Shown here one piece after another: positions 55,325-64,000 of a stretch of 64,000 nucleotides of DNA. The position numbers and the translations under genes were made by a program. How positions within the stretch are numbered: the stretch's first letter is position 1; every line of letters starts with the position of its first letter. The stretch is from CAYGUK01 sp964352985. GTDB taxonomy: Bacteria; Pseudomonadota; Gammaproteobacteria; JAHCLG01. The stretch is from NCBI GenBank assembly GCA_964352985.1, contig CAYGUK010000002.1, forward strand, positions 20,136 through 84,135, read 5' to 3'. The notes beneath the pieces were generated by a model. That model was not told the origin of the DNA and searched no databases. It saw only the letters and a program-made list of their open reading frames with translations.

Positions 55325-58001
55325 ATGTTAGATACAACGCATTCTGATATCGATCCTATTGAAACGAGTGAATGGTTAGAATCCCTCAATTCAATATTTA
55401 AATTTGAAGGCGTTGAGCGCGCACATTACATCATTGCCCGCTTAATCAGTGAAGCACAACGCAAAGGTGCCGATCTTTCATTAAAGGCTACAACGTCGTA
55501 CGTCAATACTATTCCACCAGAAGAAGAAATCCCTATGCCCTCAGATGATGGTGTTGGTAAACGAGTGAGTGCATTGATTCGTTGGAATGCCGTTGCAATG
55601 GTTTTACGTGCAGGAAAAACAGCAAAAGAGTTAGGCGGTCATATCGCTTCTTATGCATCTGCTGCAACACTCTATGATATTGGCTTTAATCATTTCTTTC
55701 ATGCGCCTTGTGCTGAACATGGTGGCGATTTAGTTTACGTGCAAGGGCATTCTTCACCGGGCATTTATGCGCGCGCATTTTTAGAAGGACGATTAAGTGA
55801 ATCGCAATTAGCCAATTTTCGCCAAGAAGTCGAAAAAGACGGTTTATCTTCCTATCCTCATCCTTGGTTAATGCCTGAGTTTTGGCAATTTCCTACTGTT
55901 TCCATGGGGCTCGGTCCTATTCAAGCTATTTATCAAGCACGGTTTTTAAAATACTTAAAAAATCGAGAATTAACAAATACAGAAAAACGTAAAGTGTGGT
56001 GTTTTTGTGGTGATGGTGAAATGGATGAACCAGAATCATTAGGTGCTATATCTTTAGCGGCTCGCGAAAAATTAGACAATTTAATTTTTGTCATTAATTG
56101 TAATTTACAACGTCTCGATGGGCCAGTTCGTGGTAATAGCAGTATTATTCAAGAATTAGAAGGTGTATTTCGTGGCGCTGGATGGAATGTTATAAAAGTT
56201 ATCTGGGGCAGTCGTTGGGATCCATTGTTTGCGCGTGATGAAGATGGCTTATTGGNNNNNNNNNNTCGCCCCTCGCCAGCAACAACCCGTGGATCGGGAT
56301 TATCACACTTATACAGCGCATGATGCCGCATATGTTCGTGAACACTTTTTTGGTAAATATGATGAATTAGCCAAAATGGTAGAACACATGTCAGATGATG
56401 AAATTTGGTATTTAAATCGCGGTGGTCACGATCCGAAAAAAGTCTATGCGGCTTTTGCAAGTGCCGTTGCTCACACGGGGCAACCCACAGTTATTTTAGC
56501 AAAAACAATTAAAGGCTTTGGTATGGGCGCTGCTGGTGAAGGTTTAAATACAACCCATCAACAGAAAAAAATGGATATCGAAAGCTTAAAACAATTTCGC
56601 GATAGATTTAATATTCCAATTACTGATGAACAAATTGCCGATGCACCATTTTATCGCCCAGCAGATGATTCAGCTGAAATTCAATATTTAAAACAACAAC
56701 GAGAAAAATTAGGTGGTGCTTTACCCAGTCGTCGCAAAACATCGACACCTTTAAAAATTCCACCATTAAAAGCATTTGATTCACACTTAAAAGATACCGG
56801 TGATCGAGAAATTTCAACTACCATGGCATTCGTGCGAATTTTAAATACGTTACTAAAAGATAAAGAAATTAAAGAACGCATTGTGCCAATTGTTCCTGAT
56901 GAAAGTAGAACATTTGGTATGGAAGGCATGTTTCGTCAGTTAGGTATTTATTCGCAAGCCGGACAACTTTATACGCCGGTTGATCGTGATCAGGTCATGT
57001 ATTATCGCGAAGATATAAAAGGCCAAATTTTAGAAGAAGGGATTAACGAAGCAGGCGGCATGTGTTCTTGGATTGCTGCTGCAACATCTTATAGCAATAA
57101 TGATGTGCCCATGATTCCATTTTATATTTATTACTCGATGTTTGGTTTTCAACGTATTGGTGATTTAGCTTGGGCTGCAGGTGATATGCAAGCACGTGGC
57201 TTTTTAATGGGGGGCACAGCAGGGCGTACGACTTTAGCGGGAGAGGGATTGCAACACCAAGATGGTCACTCACATGTTTTATGTTCTACTATTCCAAATT
57301 GTGTGAGTTACGATCCGACTTATTCATATGAGTTGGCTGTTATCATTCAACATGGTTTGCAACGCATGTATGTGGATCAAGAAAATGTGTTTTATTACAT
57401 CACCGTCATGAATGAAAATTACGCGCATCCTGCGATGCCTGAATGTGTGGAAGAAGGGATCTTAAAAGGAATTTATCGACTAAAAGCAGCGGATAAAGGT
57501 AAAAAACACACCGTGAATTTATTAGGTTCCGGTACGATATTGCGCGAAGTGATTGCTGCAAGTGAAGTGTTAGCCAAAGATTATGATGTTGCTAGTGACA
57601 TTTTCAGTGTAACGAGTTTTAATGAATTACGTCGAGATGCGTTAGATTGTGAAAGACATAATTTATTAAATCCAACGAAAAAAGCAAAAGTTCCTTATAT
57701 TACGCAATGTTTACAAGATTATAAAGCGCCAACGATTGTCGCAACTGATTACATGAAACTTTATGCTGATCAAGTCCGCCAATTTGTTCCTCATCCTTAC
57801 CATGTTCTCGGCACGGATGGTTTTGGCCGTAGTGATACTCGCAAACAATTGCGACATTTTTTTGAAGTGGATTGTAAATTTATTGTGATTACAGCTTTAA
57901 AAGCATTAGCAGATGAGGGTGCTATCCCACAAAAAACAGTCGCTGATGCGATAAAAAAATTGGGTATTGATCCTAACAAACCAAATCCTTTGACAGTTTA
58001 A
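55325..58001 (+). CDS. aceE: Pyruvate dehydrogenase E1 component (AceE), interrupted by an N run
   Basis: The homodimeric thiamine-diphosphate E1 of the pyruvate dehydrogenase complex. The ThDP site is seen in [15 protein letters not shown] and the following [28 protein letters not shown] and TIKGFGMG further along are typical. Ten N at 56256-56265 split it. Joining the flanks with no N gives one frame of 888 residues (E. coli AceE has 887) reading [17 protein letters not shown], so the gene is almost certainly intact. First gene of aceE-aceF-lpd. AAGG lies before the ATG. Confidence 0.93.
56256..56265. other. Assembly gap (10 N) in aceE
   Basis: Ten N are a placeholder: the frame is kept only if the real gap is zero or a multiple of three. 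No duplicated flank is visible here, unlike the gap at 14771. Confidence 0.9.
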
Positions 58002-58019
58002 CTTTTGGAGACATATTGC

Positions 58020-59597
58020 GTGGAAGTAAAAGATATTACTATTCCTGATATTGGTGGTGCAGAAAATGTTGATGTTATCGAAGTTTTTGTCTCACCTGGA
58101 GATGAAATCGCCGTTGATGATTCGCTGTTAACTTTAGAAAGTGAAAAAGCCTCAATGGAAATTCCTTCACCCTATTCTGGGAAAGTTCAAGAGTTAAAAG
58201 TTCATGTCGGTGATAAGGTTTCAGAAGGCAGTTTAATTTTAACGTTGCAAGTCACAGGTGAAAGCGCAGTGACTGAAACACCTGTAACGAAACAACAATC
58301 AAATACTCAAGAAACAAAAGTGACTGAGTCTACAACAACACAAGCGATTAAAGTCCCTGATATCGGTGGTGCCGAAAAAGTTGATGTCATTGATGTCATG
58401 ATTAAAGTTGGTGATAGTATCGCTGTTGATGATTCTTTAATAACATTAGAATCAGAAAAAGCATCAATGGATATTCCGGCAGTTATCGCAGGCAAAGTAA
58501 CAGAATTATCAATTAAAGTTGGTGATAAAATATCAGAAGGCGATACGATTTGCATGGTAGAAGTTGCTTCAACAGAAGCGACACCACCAGCACAAAAAAA
58601 ATCTGTAGACGCACCAAAGCAGCCTGAAAAAAATATCACACCAGTACCTGTAAAACCTGTCACTTCTGAAGTTAAACAACAAACGAATACAGGAGCAAAA
58701 TCTTTTGTTCATGCTTCACCAAGTGTTAGAAGAATAGCGCGTGAGTTTGGAGTTGATTTAGATAAAGTAACAGGTAGCGGACGAAAAAATCGAATTTTAA
58801 AAGAAGACGTTCAACAATATGTTAAATCCGCATTACAACAAGGTCCAAGTGCTAGCGGTTTACAACTTGCTCCAGGTCCTAAAGTCGATTTTTCAAAATT
58901 TGGTGAAATTGAAACTCAACCTTTAAATAAAATTAAAAAACTGACAGGACAAAATGTCCATCGTAGTTGGGTTACCGTGCCACATGTTACTCAATTTGAT
59001 GAAGCAGATATTACGGATTTAGAAAACTTTCGCCAAGCAAATAAATCTGATCCGCAATTAAATGGTGCTAAACTCACGCCATTAGTTTTCATTATGAAAT
59101 CGGTGGTTAAATGTTTAAAAAAATTACCGAAATTTAATAGTTCATTAGATGCGAATGGTGAAAATTTAATTGTTAAAAAATATTTTCATATTGGCGTTGC
59201 GGTTGATACACCCAATGGCTTAGTGGTGCCGGTGGTTCGCGATGTCGATCAAAAAAGTTTATTTGAATTAGCGTCTGAACTCGGTGTGATTAGTACTAAA
59301 GCACGCGATAAAAAACTAATGCCAAATGATATGCAAGGTGGTTGTTTTACCATTTCTAGTTTAGGTGGTATTGGTGGCACGGCGTTTACGCCAATTATTA
59401 ATACGCCCGAAGTTGCAATCTTGGGGGTATCTCGTTCTAAAATGCAACCCGTTTATCTTGATAATGAATTTGTGCCACGATTAATAATGCCATTTTCATT
59501 ATCATATGATCATCGTGTCATTGATGGTGCGGATGCAGCAAGATTTACGAGTTTATTAGCAAAATGTTTAAGTGATATTCGTCAATTACTATTATAG
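58020..59597 (+). CDS. aceF: Dihydrolipoyl acetyltransferase, pyruvate dehydrogenase E2
   Basis: A 525-residue E2 core. It has two lipoyl domains (lipoyl Lys43 and Lys147, both in LESEKASM), Pro/Ala/Thr/Lys-rich linkers, a peripheral subunit-binding domain (ASPSVRRIAREFGVDLDKV, with the GSGRKNRI turn) and a C-terminal acetyltransferase with HRVIDGADAARF. E. coli AceF has three lipoyl domains; two here is common in other bacteria. The GTG at 58020 has TTGGAG 9 nt upstream; a TTG at 58005 is in frame but sits on that ribosome site. Confidence 0.95.
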   Translation: MEVKDITIPDIGGAENVDVIEVFVSPGDEIAVDDSLLTLESEKASMEIPSPYSGKVQELKVHVGDKVSEGSLILTLQVTGESAVTETPVTKQQSNTQETKVTESTTTQAIKVPDIGGAEKVDVIDVMIKVGDSIAVDDSLITLESEKASMDIPAVIAGKVTELSIKVGDKISEGDTICMVEVASTEATPPAQKKSVDAPKQPEKNITPVPVKPVTSEVKQQTNTGAKSFVHASPSVRRIAREFGVDLDKVTGSGRKNRILKEDVQQYVKSALQQGPSASGLQLAPGPKVDFSKFGEIETQPLNKIKKLTGQNVHRSWVTVPHVTQFDEADITDLENFRQANKSDPQLNGAKLTPLVFIMKSVVKCLKKLPKFNSSLDANGENLIVKKYFHIGVAVDTPNGLVVPVVRDVDQKSLFELASELGVISTKARDKKLMPNDMQGGCFTISSLGGIGGTAFTPIINTPEVAILGVSRSKMQPVYLDNEFVPRLIMPFSLSYDHRVIDGADAARFTSLLAKCLSDIRQLLL

Positions 59598-59607
59598 AGG
59601 ATAAATG

Positions 59608-61050
59608 ATGAGCGAAAAGATTAAAGCTGAAGTAGCGGTTTTAGGTAGTGGCCCAGGGGGTTATAGTGCGGCGTTTCGCGCAGCAGATTTGGGCAAAAAA
59701 GTGGTATTAATTGAACGCTACAATACGCTAGGCGGCGTTTGTTTAAACGTAGGTTGTATTCCATCAAAAGCATTATTACATGTAGCTAAAGTAATTGATG
59801 AAGCGAAAGAAATGAAAAACCACGGTGTTGATTTTGGTGAACCTAAAATTGATTTAGCGAAAATACGTGGTTTCAAAGATGGTGTCGTTAAAAAATTAGT
59901 TGGTGGTTTAAGTGCGCTTGCAAAACAACGTAAAGTCACGGTTGTTACTGGCGAAGCAAAATTCATTTCTCCTCATGAATATGAAGTCGTGAATGAGAAA
60001 GGTGAAAAACAAATTGTTGAATTTGAAAATACCATCATTGCAGCGGGTTCACGAGTAGTGAATTTACCTTTTTTACCAGATGATCCTCGTATTGTTGATT
60101 CTACCGGTGCTTTATTACTTGATAAACCTGAAGGTGATATGTTGATCCTCGGTGGTGGTATTATCGGTTTAGAAATGGCAACCGTTTATCATTCGCTTGG
60201 CGCTAAAATTTCAGTCGTTGAAATGATGAATCAAATTATTCCGGGCGCTGATGCTGATGTGGTGAAACCATTACATCAATGGATAGCAAAACGTTATGAA
60301 AATATTATGCTTGAAACAAAAGTCACAAAAGTTGAAGCTAAAAAAGACGGTTTATATGTGACATTTGAAGGTAAAAATGCACCCGATAAACCGCAACGTT
60401 TTGATCGTATTTTATCTGCGGTAGGTCGTCGACCTAATGGTGATTCAATAGCTGCAGATAAAGCGGGCGTCAAAGTCGATGAACGTGGCTTTATTGCTGT
60501 CGATAAACAACAACGTACTAATGTGTCACATATTTATGCGATAGGTGATATTTGTGGAAATCCCATGTTAGCACATAAAGCTGTGCCTGAGGGACGTCTC
60601 GCGGCGGAAGTTATTTCTGGTTTAAAACATTTTAATGATGTCAAAGTGATCCCTTCTGTTGCTTACACTGATCCTGAAGTTGCATGGGTTGGCTTAACTG
60701 AACGAGAAGCTAAAGAGAAAAACATTAATTACGAAAAAGGTGTTTTCCCCTGGGCTGCAAGTGGACGCGCATTAGGTGTGGATAGACCAGAAGGCATGAC
60801 AAAATTATTATTTGATGCAAATACCCATCAAGTTTTAGGTTGCGGTATTGTCGGTGTAAATGCCGGTGAATTAGTGGCAGAAGTAGCGCTAGCAATTGAA
60901 ATGGGTTGTGATGCTGAAGATATTGCGTTAACTGTTCACGCTCATCCCACACTCTCTGAAACAGTGATGCTCGCGACTGAAATGTTTGAAGGAACGATTA
61001 CTGATCTATACGTTCCTAAGAAAAAGAAACCCGAAAAAGAAACGGCTTAA
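59608..61050 (+). CDS. lpd: Dihydrolipoyl dehydrogenase
   Basis: A flavoprotein of about 480 residues that reoxidises dihydrolipoamide for the pyruvate (and probably 2-oxoglutarate) dehydrogenase complex. Features: FAD GxGxxG in LGSGPGGYSAAFRAAD, the redox disulfide CLNVGC, NAD site GGGIIGLEMATVY, and the catalytic His-Glu dyad near HAHPTLSE. Two ATGs (59605 and 59608) are adjacent; the second has better spacing from AGAGG. Last gene of the aceEF-lpd operon, closed by a strong terminator. Confidence 0.95.
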   Translation: MSEKIKAEVAVLGSGPGGYSAAFRAADLGKKVVLIERYNTLGGVCLNVGCIPSKALLHVAKVIDEAKEMKNHGVDFGEPKIDLAKIRGFKDGVVKKLVGGLSALAKQRKVTVVTGEAKFISPHEYEVVNEKGEKQIVEFENTIIAAGSRVVNLPFLPDDPRIVDSTGALLLDKPEGDMLILGGGIIGLEMATVYHSLGAKISVVEMMNQIIPGADADVVKPLHQWIAKRYENIMLETKVTKVEAKKDGLYVTFEGKNAPDKPQRFDRILSAVGRRPNGDSIAADKAGVKVDERGFIAVDKQQRTNVSHIYAIGDICGNPMLAHKAVPEGRLAAEVISGLKHFNDVKVIPSVAYTDPEVAWVGLTEREAKEKNINYEKGVFPWAASGRALGVDRPEGMTKLLFDANTHQVLGCGIVGVNAGELVAEVALAIEMGCDAEDIALTVHAHPTLSETVMLATEMFEGTITDLYVPKKKKPEKETA

Positions 61051-61060
61051 ACTGAATATC

Positions 61061-61103
61061 GAAACATCATAATTATTTCAATGATTATGATGTTTCTTTT
61101 TTT
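61061..61103 (+). terminator. Intrinsic terminator of aceEF-lpd
   Basis: A 13-bp perfect stem GAAACATCATAAT / ATTATGATGTTTC with a 10-nt loop and seven T, 11 bases after the lpd stop. The next 200 bp up to 61304 hold nothing recognisable. Confidence 0.9.
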
Positions 61104-61304
61104 ATTGATTTAGTTATCTAAAAAATATTATTTTTTCAACGCTTTTCGCAAGTTAGTGCTTGAGATTTTTCAACTATTTTTAATCCGAAATAATTTGTCG
61201 AATGATAAATATGTTTCTCACAATTTCCTAACAAAAAAATAATATATCGTATAGTGATAATTAAATAAGAAATGTTGAATTCACTTTATGCTCGAACTTA
61301 ATAA

Positions 61305-63110
61305 CTAGCGTGTTCGATGGCGTTTAGTATCTGATGAATGTGGTTTTTTATCATGTAAGTAATGAACACCTAACGCTGTTTCAGAACTTCCTTCTTCAGC
61401 TCTAGACATAGGTCTAGCAGTTTGAGCTAACGGCCTATCTGTGAGCTGAGGTACGCTAACAGATGGAAAACCTCTGCGTATCATTGCTGATACAGGCTGA
61501 ATTGGTAAATGTTGTCTTGGTAAACTTGGCTGTAATACTGGAGGTGATGCGTCTAAATGGCTACTTGCAATTATCTTTCGGGTACAACCAGGAAAAGTAA
61601 CAATATCTTGTTGAGTATTCACTATTCTTAAAATATCCTCATGGGATGAACCCCTTCTGATATCGAAATGTGCTCTGCGAGACAAACTGCGCAATCGTGT
61701 GAAATGAGTAAAATAGTCAGGAGCGGGAGCAAGACCTTCTAGTAACTCACGACCATTTTCAAAATTATTTGCAATATACTCTTTTAAGGCTTTGATTGCT
61801 AATTTAATAAAAGCTTTTGCTTTTTCTGGATTATATTTAGTGGGATGTGTGTAGAGTTCAGCAATCGATTCATAAGCATCGGCCATTTTACGCAGATCTT
61901 GGTGAACCTTAGCAGATTTCACCGCATTAGAATAAAATTTAAATGCTGTTGCGATGTCGCCATCTATTGCATATTGTTGACCAACTTTAAGTTGGCAAAG
62001 TGAAATCATATGAAACAAATCAGATTTTTGTTTTGTTTCTAATTGACTATTTTGACTTCTCATTTTGTAAGATTGGATATAATATTTTAATGCATCTTTA
62101 TAAGCATTTATTTGCAGTGAAGCTTTTGCTAGATGTTCTGTTAAATCGGCATAATGATCTAATCGATCTTGAAAATGAGAATCGTCAATGTTTTTAATAA
62201 ACCATTGACCAATATTAATAGCAAACGAGATTTTAGATTGATTAGCTTCTGTTATACCTGAATCAATTAATAATCCCATATGGCCTATAGAACTATCCAG
62301 TAATAAACGTTCAATAGCTATTTGTTTTTCATGAGCTAAAAATTGATCTTCTTGATTTGGAGATGCAACTAAATGAAGATAGAACTGATAGGCTTCTGTA
62401 ATATATTTATAATTGAGATCACTTGATTGTGATTGATTTAAACCTCTTAATTGCAAGCAATCCCGATTGAGATAATAAAGATAAGCATGGTTTAATAAAT
62501 TATATAAGTGAATACGCTTATCGATTATTTTACCATCGTGACTTTTATTTAACTCGTCTACTTCTTTGCATAATTTTTCTCCAAGAGATAGTTGACGATT
62601 GTTAATTGCCGCGTGGGCAAAAGCGTCACACGCATTTAGTAATTGCATTTTGCGATGTGCTTTTGAGTTCTCATCAAAATTTTCGCCATGGTAAGCCTCA
62701 AAGGCATGAGTGTAGGCTAGCTTAGCATATTGAAATTGTTGTGAACTATCAGAGCTTGAGGATTTTAATTTAATATAAACGTCAGCGAGAGCTTGATGAA
62801 TATTCCCAATTTCAATTTTAATAGCTCGTATTAGTTTATTTGTGCGAACTTGTTCTAAGATTTTGTGACCAATTTCAAGCGCCTCTAGAGAAATACGCAG
62901 TGAATCATGATGATTTTTATGAAATGAGTAATGCCTCGATAATTGAGTTAAAGCATAGAATAATTCACGAAGCACCTCAAAATTTTTTGCTGTAATTTGC
63001 AGTTGGTAGTCACGTTTAAATTTATCAATTAGCCTAGGAAGATCCGGTGATTTAAATTGATATTTTTGTCGGGAATCTTGAAGACTAAATCTATAATTTG
63101 AATAAGCCAT
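61305..63110 (-). CDS. Large alpha-helical repeat protein, putative effector
   Basis: A 601-residue protein without signal peptide or membrane helices. About residues 20-460 are a string of amphipathic helices like TPR or related solenoid repeats (for example AYTHAFEAYHG, FKFYSNAVKSAKVHQDL, AYESIAELYTHPTKYNPEKA). The last 120 residues are basic, Pro/Ser/Arg-rich and probably disordered. No enzymatic motif recognised. TPR proteins with disordered tails occur among secreted host-interaction proteins of the Legionellales, which makes it a candidate effector; this is inference. Start at 63110 chosen over 63152, both with weak ribosome sites. Confidence 0.55.
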   Translation of the reverse strand: MAYSNYRFSLQDSRQKYQFKSPDLPRLIDKFKRDYQLQITAKNFEVLRELFYALTQLSRHYSFHKNHHDSLRISLEALEIGHKILEQVRTNKLIRAIKIEIGNIHQALADVYIKLKSSSSDSSQQFQYAKLAYTHAFEAYHGENFDENSKAHRKMQLLNACDAFAHAAINNRQLSLGEKLCKEVDELNKSHDGKIIDKRIHLYNLLNHAYLYYLNRDCLQLRGLNQSQSSDLNYKYITEAYQFYLHLVASPNQEDQFLAHEKQIAIERLLLDSSIGHMGLLIDSGITEANQSKISFAINIGQWFIKNIDDSHFQDRLDHYADLTEHLAKASLQINAYKDALKYYIQSYKMRSQNSQLETKQKSDLFHMISLCQLKVGQQYAIDGDIATAFKFYSNAVKSAKVHQDLRKMADAYESIAELYTHPTKYNPEKAKAFIKLAIKALKEYIANNFENGRELLEGLAPAPDYFTHFTRLRSLSRRAHFDIRRGSSHEDILRIVNTQQDIVTFPGCTRKIIASSHLDASPPVLQPSLPRQHLPIQPVSAMIRRGFPSVSVPQLTDRPLAQTARPMSRAEEGSSETALGVHYLHDKKPHSSDTKRHRTR

Positions 63111-63590
63111 AATAACTTCATTATTTTTTAAATTGTTTGTACTATAAATCATAAATTAATTTAAAGTCAAACAGCATTGTTAAAAGTAATTTTTAGAAAA
63201 AAGCAGATTAATCATTGTCATTTCCAATTGTTTATATCCTAACTATATTGTTTTTTCATTAGTAATTATAGTGAGATAAATATTTAACCTAAGTTATTTA
63301 ATAGAAAATTGTCAAGGAGTATTAATGCATACTGTTTTTATTGATTTTTATTACGGGTAAATTATAGTGATTTTATAATAAGAGTTTTAACAATTTTTAA
63401 AATTCTTACCTGAATTAGTATTTTAAAAATCATCGTATATTTTCAATGCGTTTTTCTATACATAATATTTAACGATATTATTCACGTGTTAAATTCATTA
63501 TTATAGTAATTTAATCAAAAATTACTGGTCAATATGAAGCGAATAATCTGTTAATATATTGCAAGCATAAAATTAATTAAGTGATAATCG
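63111..63590. other. Non-coding A/T-rich gap
   Basis: About 480 bp with no credible gene on either strand. Only short A/T-rich repeats and promoter-like hexamers are seen; probably divergent promoters of the flanking genes. Confidence 0.5.
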
Positions 63591-64000
63591 ATGTTTACAT
63601 TGCTCAAAAATTTTAATGAAAGCTTACTCCCAGCAGTTATTGATTGCGGAAAAGCCGTGGGCGGTTTTTTTGGATTAAAATTGGTGGTCAATCAAATTTT
63701 TCAACAAGATATTGAAGATAAAACAGGTGATGTTATTGGTTTGACGGCTTGTACAATAACTACCATCGTATTTTTTATTTCGATCTATAATCATAATCGA
63801 AATAAATCTGATGAATATAATGACGCGCAACTGGAAGAAGACGAACAAGACAGTAATAATACAAATGCTAGAGTACTCGATATTCTTCCTCGTGCCGGTA
63901 CGCTCCATGGGCCAGGAAATATTAAATACGCTTTTGATCCCAATTATGTTGCTAAAGTAAAATCTCATCCAAATCTATTTCGATATTCATGGTTAATGGC
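63591..64000 (+). CDS. N-terminal part of an unknown membrane-associated protein
   Basis: An open frame from the ATG at 63591 runs without a stop to the window end (136 complete codons). It has an N-terminal amphipathic region, a membrane helix at about residues 49-65 (TACTITTIVFFISIYNH), an acidic cluster (LEEDEQDSNN) and then a soluble region with Pro and Gly turns. The only other frame here is a shadow on the opposite strand. No family recognised. It is divergent from the helical-repeat protein gene. Confidence 0.6.
   Translation, partial: MFTLLKNFNESLLPAVIDCGKAVGGFFGLKLVVNQIFQQDIEDKTGDVIGLTACTITTIVFFISIYNHNRNKSDEYNDAQLEEDEQDSNNTNARVLDILPRAGTLHGPGNIKYAFDPNYVAKVKSHPNLFRYSWLM

Noticed and set aside
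56149..56460. Minus-strand ORF and broken plus frames at the aceE gap
   Set aside because: Produced by the N run; direct joining gives one normal AceE.
63675..63968. Minus-strand 97-residue ORF
   Set aside because: Shadow of the better plus-strand frame starting at 63591, which has coding-like composition and a membrane helix; the minus product resembles nothing.

Overview
The window is a strongly AT-rich stretch of a gammaproteobacterial chromosome. Two porins of the LbtU type (the Legionella siderophore-porin family), LuxR-type and S24-type regulators, a papain-like protease candidate and a large TPR-like protein of unknown function point to the Legionellales or a close relative. That placement is inferred from gene content; no 16S gene or other marker is present. 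No rRNA, tRNA or CRISPR array was seen.

Layout. 1-4.1 kb: thioesterase yciA, then an iron and oxidative-stress block (sodB, grxD, bfr, bfd, a 2-Cys peroxiredoxin) with a good Fur-box match between bfd and the peroxiredoxin gene. 4.1-10.7 kb: two paralogous LbtU-like porins around rnt-pyrC and a TerC-family gene; the second porin has its own Fur-box match. 10.7-18.5 kb: a secreted unknown, a hydrolase, then an MFS transporter overlapping a two-subunit pyruvate carboxylase, then two small outer-membrane barrels. 18.5-28.2 kb: divergent ybbA/tesA sharing one CATG for both start codons, yjbQ, an FRG-domain protein, asnS, and an envelope operon (MFS-acyltransferase fusion, heptosyltransferase-like GT9, O-antigen-ligase-like protein). 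28.2-32.9 kb: cydABX behind a perfect FNR-type site, a queuosine-precursor transporter and a nitrilase-family enzyme. 32.9-40.6 kb is the accessory part: a LuxR solo with a short AraC-N-terminus-like ORF upstream, an amino-acid permease, a cyclic-nucleotide-binding/CPBP membrane protein next to a rhomboid protease, several unknowns, a candidate small RNA, a 144-bp MITE with target duplication, and a decayed gene. 40.6-44.2 kb: 2-hydroxyacid dehydrogenase, ExuT-like transporter and UxaA-like dehydratase. 44.3-49.4 kb: a membrane-anchored lysozyme-like protein, a papain-like protease candidate, a divergent pair of HTH regulators, a GFA-family protein and two lipoproteins. 49.6-61.1 kb: a CPA2 antiporter, a REC-PAS-GGDEF-EAL protein with degenerate motifs, ampDE, a BtuF-like protein and the pyruvate dehydrogenase operon aceE-aceF-lpd. 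61.3-64 kb: a large helical-repeat protein and a membrane protein cut by the window end.

Functionally, pyruvate is the metabolic hub: pyruvate carboxylase feeds oxaloacetate, AceEF-Lpd feeds acetyl-CoA, and cytochrome bd respires at low oxygen. Iron storage (Bfr/Bfd), Fe-SOD, glutaredoxin and peroxiredoxin fit iron-limited, oxidant-exposed life, as inside a eukaryotic host cell.

Two runs of ten N (14771-14780 and 56256-56265) split real genes. Both look like scaffolding artefacts: the first is flanked by a 9-bp duplication whose removal restores the biotin carboxylase frame, and the second gives an intact 888-residue AceE if the flanks are joined directly.
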